A stretch of 56,482 nt of DNA, taken from NCBI GenBank assembly GCA_015657535.1, contig JADHZB010002059.1:13254-69735 (forward strand), written 5' to 3'. Below, in pieces: positions 34,884 through 48,481 of the stretch. Source of the DNA: Nephromyces sp. MM_2019 (Eukaryota > Apicomplexa > Aconoidasida > Nephromycida). The position numbers and the translations under genes were made by a program. Below the pieces are notes generated by a model. That model did no database searches, was not told where the DNA came from, and saw only the letters and a program-made list of their open reading frames with translations. How positions within the stretch are numbered: position 1 is the first letter of the stretch; every line of letters starts with the position of its first letter.

Positions 34884-36945
34884 TTAAAAGTCAGTGTTAG
34901 AGAAGTCATCAACTAGCTCTTTAAATAGATAAGAATTTTTTGCCGTGCCATTTTTTGGTAAGTGATTATTGGCCTGATTAAAGTTCGGAAATTGTGACCC
35001 TAATATATCTGAATTATAATTAAATTCATATGGGTTTAAATCAAAAATCTTATCTGCCGGCGTATATTTATTACCTGAGTGAAATATCTGCATATCATTT
35101 TTGTAGTTAGAATTATTACTATTATCTATTGTTGAAATGGTTGGAAAGTGGAAAATGCTACTTTTATCTTGTGTTGGAATTATAGGAAAGAAATCTGATG
35201 ATAAAGTAGTTATGGGTGAGTTTACATTCGTTCTTGTTTCAAAAGGGTTGTCAACATCAATCTCAAATGAGTTGTGACCATTCATTTTTAATGTATTAGG
35301 AGAGTGATTTTGAGATGAATTCTGACTATTGTTAGATAGTGGAAAATCTGATGAGAAGATCTCATCTAGGATTGTATTATTTTCCTGGTTGTTTGCAAAT
35401 CGTGTTTGTTGTGTGTCATCTTTATAAAAGGTGTTATTATGAGTCATCGTAGAGTCGTGCTTATCAGATGAGATTAAATTTATATTCAATAGGTCCTGAA
35501 AAAAGGAGTCATTAGTGGATTTAATAGGAACTGAGGAGACTTCCTTCCCATTTCTTGTTGGAGATGGGGAATTTGACAAGGAATTAGTAGAGGAAGATTG
35601 ACTTGTGTAAGCTTTGTTAACATCGCTTTTTTCTAAGGTTCTGGAAGATGAGCCGGGGCTAGAAAATGTTTGGCTGGTATCAATTGTTGAGAAAGAAAAA
35701 TCCCCTCTAAATGAATTAGCCAGAGCCTTGGAAGAAGATTTAGTTGTTGGATTGAAGTGGTTATGTAAGTCAAAATTACCACCCTCAAAAGTCTTTTGTG
35801 AAGTCAAAAAAGGGATTTTTTTCTTTTTTTTCTTCATTTTGCTTTTAGGGAAATTGTCTAGTAACTTTGAAGCGAACTCTATCTTGTTCTCGGATATGTG
35901 GTCATTGGAATTGGGATTATGTTGAATCGGTCGTACGGACAGTTTTTGGATTGTCTGTAGTCCAGATGGGCTTTCAGAACTCCGCCCAGATAAATTATCA
36001 AATACTATCTTTATCTTGAAACGGGGGAGAACGTTCACCTGACCTATAAGATCGATCCAGAAGGCTTCTCCAGATTCTATTTCTCCCTTAGTTAGGTTAA
36101 AATTTGCTTCACCCATCAACTTTTCTTCCCTTTGTAATTTATTGATGCCCAACTGCATATATAATATTAGAATTAAAAGTTGATCTTAGGTGTGTAGTAA
36201 TGAGAATATGGTAATTTTTGGTCTGCTAATTCATAAAAACTATATTTTATACCCAGGATTATTTTTAAGTCTATATGTATATGAGAAAATAGAAGATAAT
36301 GTCAAATAATTATGTACTAACCCATGGACGCTTCTGCCAGAAGGATACCTTGATCCAAGAGTGTTTCATAAAATAGTGGAATGGAAATTCATAATTTGGG
36401 GGATACGATGAACCTAAGATGCCAAATTCAAGGTGAAATGAAAAGAATGGGGAAGTGTATGGCAAGGGATGTTCACAAAAATATAATAAATATCAGATTA
36501 TTACTAGGATCAATCGTTGTTCTTAATCTTTCTCCTTCACATTCTATTTGGATAGAGGATGGATTTTGACTAGGCATTTGGTCAAAATCAATTATAATTA
36601 CCCTTAATGCAACTTTGATCGAAGAATTAGCACGCTCTTTGGATGAGTGCTGAGAGTTATATAAAGAGGCATCAAAAATACATAAATTATGTAGGCATTA
36701 ATAAACATATATAGAAAAAAAATCACCAAGTGAAATTATAGTTTAAGGTGATTCTAAAGTTGGATTTATCATTATCAGAGCAAATTAAAAAGATTTTTTG
36801 CGTTTTATCAATTTTTAAAACGTTGTATAAGCATCAAGAATCAATATTGTAAACTTATTGCATTATGGGTAATCAAAAGAATGAGGTCCTCAGATCCATA
36901 ATAACATACCTCCAGATGGCTGACCTTTTTCATGATCTTTTCCAT
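34884..36945 (-). CDS. C2-domain protein with Ser/Asn-rich tail, 4 exons
   Basis: Exons: 36945-36910, 36634-36505, 36413-36322, 36152-34884. The first two introns are short models fixed by phase; total 508 residues. After a 12-residue start exon, residues ~13-125 form a C2-like beta-sandwich: KVALRVIIIDFDQMP, a GERLRTT strand, FPFHYFMKHSWIKVSFWQK, then LGINKL, LMGEANFNL, FWIDLIGQV and RFKIKIVFD. Of the usual calcium-binding Asp residues only those around DFD are in place, so membrane or protein binding without calcium is more likely. The remaining ~380 residues are Ser/Asn/Phe-rich low complexity with one basic patch (KSKMKKKKKKIPF) that could be a nuclear or phospholipid-binding signal. Family name beyond C2 is not certain. 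Confidence 0.75.
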
Positions 36946-39900
36946 TTTTTGCTTTATATATGCAGTGATAATCCCTTAAAATCGTAGTCGACGATTGAAT
37001 ATTCTACTTTATGTCAAGTTATTTGGTATATATAATATATATATGTGGAAGTTTCTATTTCTATTTTAAAGTATGTGCTTGTTTTCTATTTCAATTAAAA
37101 TATCTGTTGTATTACTTATTCTAGGTTATTATGTATTTATTTTACTATTCCAGGTTGTATCTGTTGTGTTTCATGCTAAGATAAATATGAAACTATTATT
37201 ATCCTTACTTTTTGATTTGTGTATTAGTACTTTAGAAGGGTAAATAGATGTTTATTTTGTATTTAATGAAGTGTGACTATGTTCAAGGTTGGCATCGGTC
37301 AGATGTTTTTAGTCTGGTTACGATATGTAAATGTCGACCTGTATTTATGATATAGGTAACTTTGTTAAATGGATCAAATATTTTATCAGATAGGAATTAC
37401 TTGATGTTGGCTCATATTCACTCGCACAATTAAGTGTTCTAAGAAGTTATAAGACGTAAAATTAATTTGCAATGAAATCAGAGACTTTCAAAATTGATCA
37501 AAAGGTTCCGGGTCTTCGAAAAGTACCAATGAAATCAAGATTTTATAAGTGTTGAAATATTAAATAAATGGTATCTATATTTTACGAATTTTTTCTAACG
37601 AATTTCATATATAATTATTATCGAATGAGCTCGCCAGTGTTCGAATAGAATTTTTCAATCTTTACTCATTGTTATATTCATTTTATTTTTAAAATTTGAT
37701 TTACTTATTTTGATTGGATGGTTTTGAAATTCTTTTAGAATAAAATAAATGAGCTTAGCAGCTCTTGGGCATAGCGAAATAAGATCAAAAGGATTGGAGG
37801 AAATAGGAAGATGAAGAAGGTGAATAAAAAAGTTTTTAGTGTAAAGTACCTACCAATTGGTAAAAGATGCGTTTGTTAATAAGCTAAGAGCTAAAAACGA
37901 TCCCTTGGGGTTATATATAGTGCTAGTAAAATGGTATATAAATTTATTAGCACTAATTTCTAGTCGTGTAAACAATTTTCAAATTTAATCCCTCTTTTGT
38001 AAACATCCATAGTTAATCAGGTGTTGATATAGCTGTTGTTGCATTTAAGCATGGCACTTGTAGGTTGGCGTGTGTGCCCACTTGGTGGGTGTAAAATTTC
38101 CTTTGAGCTAAACCCTAGCTGTCGTCAAATTTTTCAATGATTTTCAGAAATTTTATTAAGCCAGCTCTTACAAGTGTGTGCATCGCTTAGGAAAGTTTGA
38201 ATCTTTAGCTAATTCAAACCTGTCTATGTGTGCATGATTGTCTCAACAAAATTGATTCTAGTTTTTAATGTAACCATGCATATTTTGTTTCGATTTCTGT
38301 AGCTGGTTACTACGCATTGTCAATTTAATTCGTGTGCGTGCATGCGTATACCTCTATCACCCAATTTATCATTTCCAGTTATAATACAATACTTAGTAAA
38401 AATGAGTATGCGTGTAATTTTGGTAATCTTAGTTCTGCTAGCTTATACCGTAAAGTTTGAAAACTTAATAGATTTTGGTCCACAGCTCAAATGTGTTTAT
38501 TGACACTTTGTTAATCAAGTGTATTTTTCAGTGTTTCAATTTTAGATATATGAGTGTTTATTTGATATACATAAATTTTTCCTTCTCCAAATCTTTAATA
38601 CATAATTAATTTTGTTTGACTGGGTTATATAATCTATGCAATTGTCTATTTATTACAAGCCTAACAAGCGCAGCTTTAGTCTATATATGACTTATTTATG
38701 TTTCCTTTTCTAGTATATTTGAGCTTTTAAGTTTATGTAAATATTTATTTTTTATTGGTGATTATATATCTTATCTTAGCCTGAAATTTTCAAATGTTTA
38801 GACGAAATACGGGTGAACCATTTGCATATGTATAATTTTGCGCAACTGTGAAGCATGTGTGTGTGTTTATGGGGAATGTTTGTATATCATGCATATCTTT
38901 GTTCAATATGTGCCTGTCTGTGTCATTTGTGAGTGTACAATGTGTGTGAGCTCATTATGTATGTATGGGTGTCATGCGTTACCTATTTGTGTCTATAAAT
39001 TGGGATCGAACTTTGTGTGCATGTTGAAACGCAGGTCCGTTAGTTTAGCAAAACCTCTCAAGGTTACAATCTAATTTAATTAAATTTGAAAAAATTGAAG
39101 CTCCAGAAATATAAATAAATGCCAAAAATTATGATTTAAGATATATATAACTCCTAAAGTTATATGATCTATATATTTAATGTTGCATATAATACCAAAA
39201 ACTTTGCAGTAAATATATGATTGATGGTTTTGTGTATCTTTTTAGAAATATTCATGAAATTTTCATATGATTTGTTCAACTACTCGAGTTTCAGAATTAA
39301 ATAATTAGTTTTTGGGATCATTAGTTATGCTTTATTCATCTAGAATCTTATAAACAATTGTTAAATTCATTTTAGACAATATGTAGAAAATGTATAAGCA
39401 ATTTTAGACTCAAACACGCACCATTATGTACATATTAGTACATATTATCAGTATGTATCCATAAGATTGATACACCTTAATAAATAAAAGTCAACTTACG
39501 CACAACAATACACAAACTAAAGCACAAGTGGAATACGTATTCAAGTGCAAATGCTAGGATTTGCAGTTGCTAATCCAACTAACTACTTACACATCTTATG
39601 ACTCGATAATTTGACACGCTAGCAGAGTATAATTCAGCTGTATGGCTTAGATTCAAACTATCATAACATTCTACAACGGCATTAGATTTATTTCTAGTTT
39701 TATAATAAAAATTTGCAACTAAATTGTGCCTAATTTTTGTAGAGAAGATCCCTATTTAAACTTGGAAGTAAATTTTCGATGAAATTTAAAGCTTGTTTTT
39801 CTTTACTTTACTCTATAGCAACCAAAATGAAACGCAAAAACATTTTGTAACTGATATAAGCTTTCTAAGTAACAAAATTTTATCTGTTAAAAACAGAAGT

Positions 39901-40718
39901 CAGGATCTTTGTTTTTACATTTCATTAATTTAATACTACCTAATTAGGCCTTAAGCTAAATATGTAATCACTTAACACAAACTTAAACATGCTTTATTTA
40001 TATTCATTCTAACATTGTTAAATTTTCTATAAGTTAACATTAGTAACAATCAATCATTTTAGAATGTGAAGATATAATTTTAGATATACAGCTTTAGATG
40101 AATAAGAGCCCAAATCGAATGATTAATTTTAAACAATCTTTATTATATATGATATCAAATTTCAGGACTATATTTTTAAGCATAGTGATAAATCTTGTTA
40201 CAATGTGTGACTAGTTTTAGCATAATATAACAATAATCATCTGATTATGATTTAAGAAATAATATTATGTAACATATATTAGTCATAACAATCATACAAT
40301 ATGTATTCTTAGTCAATATAAAGGTTAAATGTCATATTATCATCAACAAATCATCCTTATAGGATAACTAATTTTCATGTGCTAAATTATTGTGGCAGAA
40401 AAATTTATTAATTTAAATTGGAGTAGCATAGGCTCTCATATATATATGTAAATTATAAGTGTTTTTAAAAAATTAGATCATTACAGCTAGAAATATATGC
40501 GTGTGCCTTGTTTTAATTTATGAAACATTAATTATAAATATGTAATGCCAATAGTGTGATTGGGTAAGCAAACTCAAAGCAAGTTTTTAAGGTAGTATTG
40601 AAGTGCTAGGTCAAACGATTAAAAATCGCACGCAAGTTTTGTTTGTCCAAATTTTGATTATAATATAAGCTAAGATTGCAAACATGTACACTTTAAATAG
40701 TATTAAAAAACATAAAGA

Positions 40719-40749
<31 letters not shown>

Positions 40750-41170
40750 CATATATGTACATATGTAATAACAATTATTAGTACAGAATATTAACAAACA
40801 CACACAATAATTACATATAATTAAGTTTTTAAATTTGTACAAGTATTAAAAATACTTATCAAACTAGGCATAATTATATATAAAATTAAGTAACCCTTGA
40901 TAAAATGGGTATTTACAGTTATATACATTATTAATTCTTGGAAATCAAATTATGTTAATAAATATCTTGGTAAGTTGTGTTATGAAAAATATGTAACAGA
41001 GTGTAACAAAATTTTGTTAAATTTGATAAAATTAATCAAAAATTGAAAAATAAATTTTAAATAATAAGCATAAATAAATTTTTAAATAATTCAGAATTCT
41101 AATTAATAGGTAATTGTTGCCTTAATAAATTTGGCAAAAATAGAGGGTCGTGTTCAGTGAAGAGTTATAT
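36946..41170. other. 4.2-kb divergent intergenic region
   Basis: The C2 gene (minus) and the lysine-rich gene (plus) start outward from this gap, so it should carry both promoters. Mostly AT-rich. Positions ~38040-39070 are richer in G and T, and a 6-bp stem with a 3-base loop lies at 38076-38090 (GCCCAC/GTGGGT). A TA microsatellite sits at 40721-40749. I found no exon set, tRNA or snRNA hallmark. It is the largest gene-free stretch in the window. Confidence 0.55.
40721..40749. repeat. TA microsatellite
   Basis: A near-perfect alternating TA run of about 26 bases inside the divergent gap, about 0.4 kb upstream of the lysine-rich gene. Confidence 0.85.
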
Positions 41171-44100
41171 ATGGAAAAACAAGAGAAAAAGGTATAGTTT
41201 GTAGTTATAGCTAATTCCTCATACATTATATATACTGTATCGTTGTATTGTATGTATTAATTAAATAAGTAATGTTTAACAAGAATTTATGTATGAGTAA
41301 TATTTTGGTAAGACTAGGCCAATATTTGTGCAAGTAGTTTTCAAATTCTTTTAGAATTATATTGGACAACTTGGGGAATGAGATAATTGTTGTGATTATT
41401 TCTTAAGTATCTATTGACCTTATAGGCCTAAAGTAGAAGTTTTCAAACTTTTGTTTTAGTTAAATATTATTGAAATACTTTTTGGAAGGCTCCTAAAGCT
41501 CCAATAAAATTACTTAAGTATCTTAATATGTTTTAACAGAAAGATCCTCTGATATTAGAGGTGAAGGGCTTCTTACAGGTAGTGAATATACAAGGGTCAA
41601 AGGAAGATTCAGGTGCACTGGAAACATTGAAGGCTAGTTTAGCTAGAGGTGAACTAGATTGTTAACATAAAATTCATTTTTATAAAATAAATTATTTAAA
41701 AAAATTAAAACTTTAGAAAGTTCGACAACAAATACTCAATCCCAAGCAGTACCTAAGGCAAAGTCAATAATTTCAAAACAAAGGGACATAAATCCAAAAA
41801 ATACAGCTACAGATCAGCCAAAGCAGGCCCCAGAAAAAGCAAAACAAGCCCCAGAAAAATCATCTGAGCAGAAGTTAGATATTAAACCACCTGCTGAAGA
41901 AAATGGTAACAAGGCTTATGTGAGGCGGGGTACATTTACAGTAGAAGATTCTCGCTCAGCGTCAGTGGAATTGGATGATGGAAAAGTTTTTATGCGCCTT
42001 AAAAGTAGCTTGGATGATGAGGAATTAGAGAAGAGGTGGAGTGAGCTGAAGGAAAAAGAAAAGGGAGAAGAAAAAGTTACACATGTTTACAAAAGAGAGG
42101 TGCCACAAAAAGTTTCCACTAAAACTAGTCTAATTAAGAGAGGAAGTAGTGTTGAAACGAAGCGCGTGAAAAATATTGAATTGCCCAAAAGACCATCATT
42201 GGACACTAAATCAAAAGAAGAACAAATACCCACGAAGGATGATGACCATCCATTTAAGGATGAAATACTGGAGAGTGAGTCAAAATCAAAAGGTATAACG
42301 TAATTAACATGTTGATATTCCTCGTATTTGGATTAAAACATATGTTAGGAATTGAGTCTTATATAGCCTTGAGGTTTTGTATTTATGTATTTGTAAATTA
42401 ATTCCAAGGTGAGAAAGAAAAGAGTGATCTGGAGGCTAAAGAATCGAAAATATCCAAATCAAGCCCTAAAGTGACATCCATCTTAGGAAAGGGGACTCAA
42501 GAGACTAAGGTAGCAACTAGTCCCATAAATAAACAAACAGAAGAAGTGATCGAGGGAGACAGCCAAGATAAAGATACAATGAGACCTACCAAGATAACTT
42601 CTAAAGAAGCTGCTAAGGGTACCCCTAAGGAGGCTATCAAGGTAGCCCCTAAGGGTGCTGTCAAGGTAGCCTCTAAAGAAGCAGCAAAAGTGGCACCTAA
42701 AGAAGCATCAAAGGTGAGTGACCAAGTAGTTGCAGAGGCTACTAGTGAAAAGTCAGTAAAACAAAAGTCAATAGAACAAGATAAAAATGGGACAGTTGGT
42801 TTCACAGATTCAAAAAAAAGTTCTGCACCATCACCGCCTATCTACAAAGAGGCCCCAAAAGAAGAGACAATGCAGGCTAATGTAATAAAGAAAGTAGTAA
42901 CAAAGAAAGACGATCAAATGGATGCCAAATACAATTCAAAAGGTCCAGAATCACCTTTAACAGGAAAAGAAGTGGCAAAAAGTGATGAAGCTGTGGGGCT
43001 AGAATCTCAAGAATCTAAGTCATCGGATTCCAATATAAAGGACGTTGAATTGTATAAAAAGAAAATTAATACTGTAAAGAAAGTTATGCCAGCTAAAAAG
43101 CTTAATGTAAGTGAAGCTTCATTAGAAAAACAGCAAACTAGGGTAGTGGCAAAAGCATCTAGTCCTCTGGAGGCTCGGGGAAAGAAAGTTGAAGAGGAAG
43201 GGGATGACAAGTCAGTACCAAAAGTGGAGTTAGAAAAGGATAAAACTAATGAGTCAAATAATGAATCAGCCGAAATTAAATTACCTGACAAAAATATTTC
43301 CATTGCTAAATTTCCTAAGGCTGTAAATGCAATGGCTTCAGCACCAGCTACCTCAAAAACCCCTAAAACTACAGCACAAAAACCTTCGGTTTTACCCATG
43401 AGTAAAAGTCCCTATGTACCTAGCAAGGTGTCAGATTCCGCAACAGTTGCCAGTAAAACTCAAGATTCCGAGACTAAATCTCTAGAAGGTGAAAAAGAGG
43501 AGATTAATAAAGTGAAAAAGGCAAGCGGGCAATTGAAAGAAAAAGATGATAAAGTGAAGCCAGTAGTACCTAATAAATCAACTGCAGTAGCAAAAACAGC
43601 AAAAACAGTGGTAAAGAAAGCAACTGTTGCAAAGGTAGCAGGGATAAAGACGGCTATATCCAAGGCAAATAGCAATAATACACAAATAAAAGTAGCAGAA
43701 ATTTCAGATACAAAAGGTTCCAAGGCTGCTAAGATTTTAGAATCCGATATTGGTACAAATAAGGAAAAAGAGTCTTTAACACCACAGATTCCTAGCGAAA
43801 CTTATGGGGATGATCATACTGGGAAAAGTGAGAATGAGGGTAAACAGCTTGAAGAACATAAGCCTGAGGATGTAAGCAAAACAGCTAAGACGCCCAGGGT
43901 TTTAAAAGCAGGGGCTAAGGCAGTTACAAAGGCCCCCATGAAAGTATCCCTAAAGAGTGTGGCATCTCCTAAAACTGCTGCAAAAAAGGCAAGCAAAGCA
44001 ATTCTTAAAACTCCTAACAGTACTCTTCCAAAGGCAACTAAAAAATTACCTTTGAAGGCCATTAAATCACCGATTATGCCAAAAGAAGAATCCGATAGCT

Positions 44101-46403
44101 CAACAAATAGGATGGAAAAATCAATTGGAGCCAAGAAAAAGGGAAAAGTTGCAAGTGGGAAAATCTCAAATAGGTTACTAAAATCTGAGAGGAGCCCTAC
44201 TTTATCAATGAGCTCAGTTAGTTCTGAGGAATTGATTTCAAGTGTAGATAAGGAAAGTATAAAAACCGATAAGGAAAGCATAAAAACCGATAAGGAAAGT
44301 ATAAAAACCAATAAAGGAAGTACAAAATCAGACAAGGGAAGTGTGAAAGCCGATATGGAAGGTATACAGAAGGATAAGGAAGGCTTAAAAGCCAATAAGG
44401 ATATTATCGAAGCTGGAGAGGCATCCTCAGTGGTAAAGTATATCTATTTTCCTTGGATTGAATATATAATGGCCTTTATAAATCTTGCTCTATTTAGTTA
44501 AATTACAGGAATACAAGTTTTGATCCAAATTGAAGTTTTAAAATAACATGAAATCTTAAATATTGCATTCATTTATCAGGTATCTTCAAATGCATCAGAT
44601 GCACTAAGTGAGCAGTTGAATGAGCCAATAAAGCCCTCAAATATTACAAGCCTAAGCGAAAATATGCTCAGCATATTCCCTAAGAAGGATGAAACAGAGA
44701 GTGTAGCCTCACAAATAATCTCGGAGTTGAGAGAAGCTACGGCTTCAATAGAAATTGAAAAATTGGATCCAGTTATTGATCTTCATGATAAAGAAAGTCA
44801 TGCTAAGTTGATTGAGGAAATGAAAGAGACTTCAGGGTTTTCTTCAAAGGACCTGAATAAGATCTATAAGAAGGGGTCCATATGCACTAATTGGATGCAA
44901 TGCTGTAGTGGAAGTGCTGTATTGTTAGAAGAAGGTAATCAAAAATTTCAAGATAGTAGAAAACACTTTCATTGTTTTGCTTGTCTCAAGTATTGATAAT
45001 GAATTGAAAAAATGTTATCCTTAATCTCACTCAGCTTCCGAAACATCTTCTTATCAAGATCCTATCAAAATAAGCATCGATGTTGCACCAATGCAAGAGG
45101 TAGAAAAATTGCTAGAAGTGGAACAGCAAGTATGTGAAGAAGAAGGCAAAGTCGGGGCCGCAGTGGATGATTCACTGAATGAGGTGAATGTTGGGGATAA
45201 ACTGACTACAAAGACTTATACATTCCATTACAAATCAAGCGAAGAAGTTTCGGATAAAAAAAAAGAGATAGAACCTCATCAATCTACTCTACCAATCCCA
45301 CTCATTCTACCAAACTCCCCATTTGATAATAATGTTTTGCACAAGGCACTACGGCATTCTTTAAGGCAGAGTTTTGGTTTGCCAAAACAAAAACCAAGGT
45401 CAAAAACTAAGGAATCGGAGGCAAATAGGCAACTTGGAGTTTTGACAATGCCCTGCCCAGGATTGAATTTTGAGTGCTGCCCCGATGAGTAAGTCATTTA
45501 AACAAATGTATTTCTTGTAAATCCACAGTTCTTACAATTTTAGAGTGAAATCTAAATTCACAAATTAATTACTGTCTATATATGTTGTATATACAAGTCC
45601 AAATGACGAGGTGTCTATCTAAGCCTTTTATGTGTGTTCCTTGTAGGAATTTGATAGTATTACTCAAATCAGATAATGAAATTAGGGAAGATGTGCGAGT
45701 GCGCGAACAGTGGCTGGCTCAAGAGGAAGAATTCAGGCTATCAAACTTGCCACCTCCACCACCTCCTACTCAAAGCATGTTGCTGAAAACGGTGCAAGCC
45801 GCCATGAGTAAACGGCAATCAGGTGCTGGCCTGAGAACTGGTTATGACCCAATTGATAGTTTTCAGGATACATCAGATGATGTTAAGCTAAGAGCATACA
45901 AAGGTCAAACTTCATTTGCTGATTATGAACCATATGGAGCATTTCAAAATACTGAAAATCAACAAGTTTATAATGGATATTATGGAGATGCACAATTTTA
46001 TGATAATTCAGGATATGATTACAATTATGATCAGCAATATAATTACAACAATGATCCACAAAGCAACTTTAATTATGATCAAAGCAGACACAATTATGGG
46101 CAAGAAATCTGTAATAATGATCAAAATGACTACAATTATTACCAAGATAATCACAACTATAACCAAGTTAACTACAATTATGATCAAAGCGACTACAATT
46201 ATAATCAGCAAAACTACAATTATAATCAGCAAAACTATAATTATGGCCAAGAAGGCAAATACAATTATGACTTTTACGGTACTCAAACGTATCAGGATTC
46301 GAGTGACAATTACAAAGAGAGTCAATATGCAAATCAATATCGTCAATCAGCAGTTATTGAAGGTCAAAATAATTATCCATTGAATTATATTTCAAGTAGT
46401 TAG
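41171..46403 (+). CDS. Large lysine-rich protein with NYNY(D/N)Q tail, 7 exons
   Basis: Exons: 41171-41191, 41540-41648, 41717-42292, 42409-44432, 44580-44934, 45035-45488, 45647-46403. All phases agree; 1431 residues. It starts MEKQEKK-KDPLILEVKG. Next is a short folded-looking part (RRGTFTVEDSRSASVEL...VFMRLKSSLDDEELEKRW), then about 700 residues of Lys/Ala/Ser/Glu with histone-H1-like KEA(A/S)K and APKEA repeats and a late DKESIKT repeat. The C-terminal exons hold a Cys-containing block (CTNWMQCCSG), a PPPPPP run, LLKTVQAAMSKRQSG and a ~100-residue Asn/Tyr/Gln/Asp tail of (D/N)YNY(D/N)Q units. No signal peptide or membrane segment. The composition suggests a nuclear, cytoskeletal or RNA-granule protein. 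I recognise no family. The 7-codon first exon is the least certain part. Confidence 0.75.
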
Positions 46404-48481
46404 TAGTTTATTGCTAAAGATATCTTATAATCCTCTTAATAACTTATAAGAATGTTTGTTAGCTTGTTATATTGAAATTTTAATGGTAAAAGATAGGATC
46501 ATAAACTCATTTATTTAAGCATTTCATAAGATGAGCTACTAGCTATGTATATACAGCTGATAACAGCTGATAAGCTATTATTTATATATATATATGCCTT
46601 TGTTTTTGATGTAATAACTTTATATATTTTTAGATATTATCAAATAGAAACGAAAATATATAAATCTGCATTTAAGCTACACAATTCATTAAGCCTATAT
46701 GAGTTCTTAGCATGAAGCATGAATTTGATTCGTACCTATGTGTGTTTAAAATAAGTTTTTACACATGTCCTGCTGTGTGTTAGTTACTATAATTAATGGT
46801 TAAAAATATAATAGAGTAATAGAAACCAATTTTTACATATCATAAGTTTAAAATTTATACTTGGTTTTAATTAGATAAGAATAAATTTGAATTTGTTTAG
46901 TTACATATAAAAAGTAAAACATAGTAAGTTTTTAGAGAGGTAAGAAAAAATTAATTAATTCACAAGTATGTAGCTTTAGTAATTAAATTAAAGACCACAT
47001 CTGGTTGGAAATCTCAATTTTCACACAATTGCCTAACAGGCATAAAAGTCATGGATATAATTAATCTTGTTATAGCATACTATAGCGATTTAAAGCATGA
47101 AAATTTTCTCGCACAAAATTTAAACCTTCAAGTCATTTTAAGTCGTTGGTTAAATTGCTATTAATGTAATTATGGAAAAATTAATTGCTAAAATATTATG
47201 CCTATGATAAGTTTCAAAATTTGACAATTTAAGCAAGCTGAGGCGTAAGCTGCTTATAGTAAGACAAACATTTGCTCCTAAGTTAATGATCATTATATCT
47301 GAGAAGCAGTAAATCTATTATAAAAGTATTTAATTTAGTTCAGTTGATTTTCATCATAGGAATTGAAATTTCAGTAGGTATTAAGGAGCTTTGGATTTTG
47401 ATTTCTAAACTAGAATTAGTTAAGATACTAGGATTTCCCAACTCTTGGGTAATATAGAATATATAAACCTAAACTAATACAGTCTAAAATAATTTAAGAA
47501 GTGCCTTTTAAATTGATTGTGTTAAGTGTAAAATGAAATTTCAAGTTGAACTAATTTTAGCTAGAAATAGATTTCTAATCAACTTAAATTATTTCCTACA
47601 TATATTAATATATACCTGGGCTGAAGTTAAAGTTTTTGTATCAAATATTTGAGCTATGAGGAAACTATTTTATCTCTGCTGATTTCTAGTGGTACTATTT
47701 TAATAAAAATTTATCAAATACTAATAATTAGTTATGTAATATCTATTATATTCAACGCATACCAGCTCAACTTAACTACTCATTCTAGATTCATTTATAA
47801 AGCTGTTAAACCTAAGCTGTTAGAAAAGTAATATGAATAATTAATAAGTTTTAGCATGCACATATGTTATATATATTTATCTATAAACGAGTCTTTTACA
47901 TAGTTAAATGTTTAGAAAAATATCTCTTCTTGTATTAGTTACCTACAACAGCTATAAGAATTTCAATCAAAAAAAAAGCTATCTAAATTTTTAATGAAAT
48001 ATGTTGGGGAATTAGATAAGCTTTTTCTATGCTTCTGTCTAAATTTATATTAAGTTGTTTATAATCTCTCATGTATAAAAAATTAAAATAATCAATTTAT
48101 AAATTTTTATTATTATAAAATTGTTTTCAAAATTTACTGATGAGAATAAATAATGTTAAATATTCTTATAAGTTTTGAGCTTCGAAAATAAAATCTTTTG
48201 AAATTTAGAATCACGATTATATTTTGAAGAATCTTTAATGAATAAATATCTAGGATAAAAAATTCAAAAAAATTCTACAGGGAAGCACAGAATTTTCGGG
48301 CTTTGCTATTTCTAAAGAATATTTAGACTTGTGAAAATAATCAATTATAATCCTTAAATTTAGAACTGTTAAAATTCCATCAATAGTTGAGAAAATTAAT
48401 TATAATTTTAAAAGTGTGCTTTTATAAATAAATTTGGAACCTAAAAAGGGGTGACGAATGAGCAATTAAACTTCAGGAGTA
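46404..48481. other. Intergenic, AT-rich
   Basis: Between the lysine-rich gene and the secreted repeat protein, same strand. Very AT-rich; a TA run at about 46583-46595. A 60-codon frame at 47649-47831 lacks any protein-like signature. Nothing else seen. Confidence 0.6.

Noticed and set aside
38838..39074. 78-codon Cys-rich frame
   Set aside because: TGTG-rich noncoding sequence; the Cys spacing is irregular and there is no signal peptide.
42497..44395. Several long minus-strand frames rich in Leu/Phe/Ser/Val
   Set aside because: Antisense shadows of the Lys/Glu/Ala-rich exon, where few antisense stop codons can arise.
46008..46346. Minus-strand Ile/Val-rich 'membrane protein'
   Set aside because: Antisense of the NYNYDQ repeat, since AAT/TAT/ATC complements read as Ile/Val.
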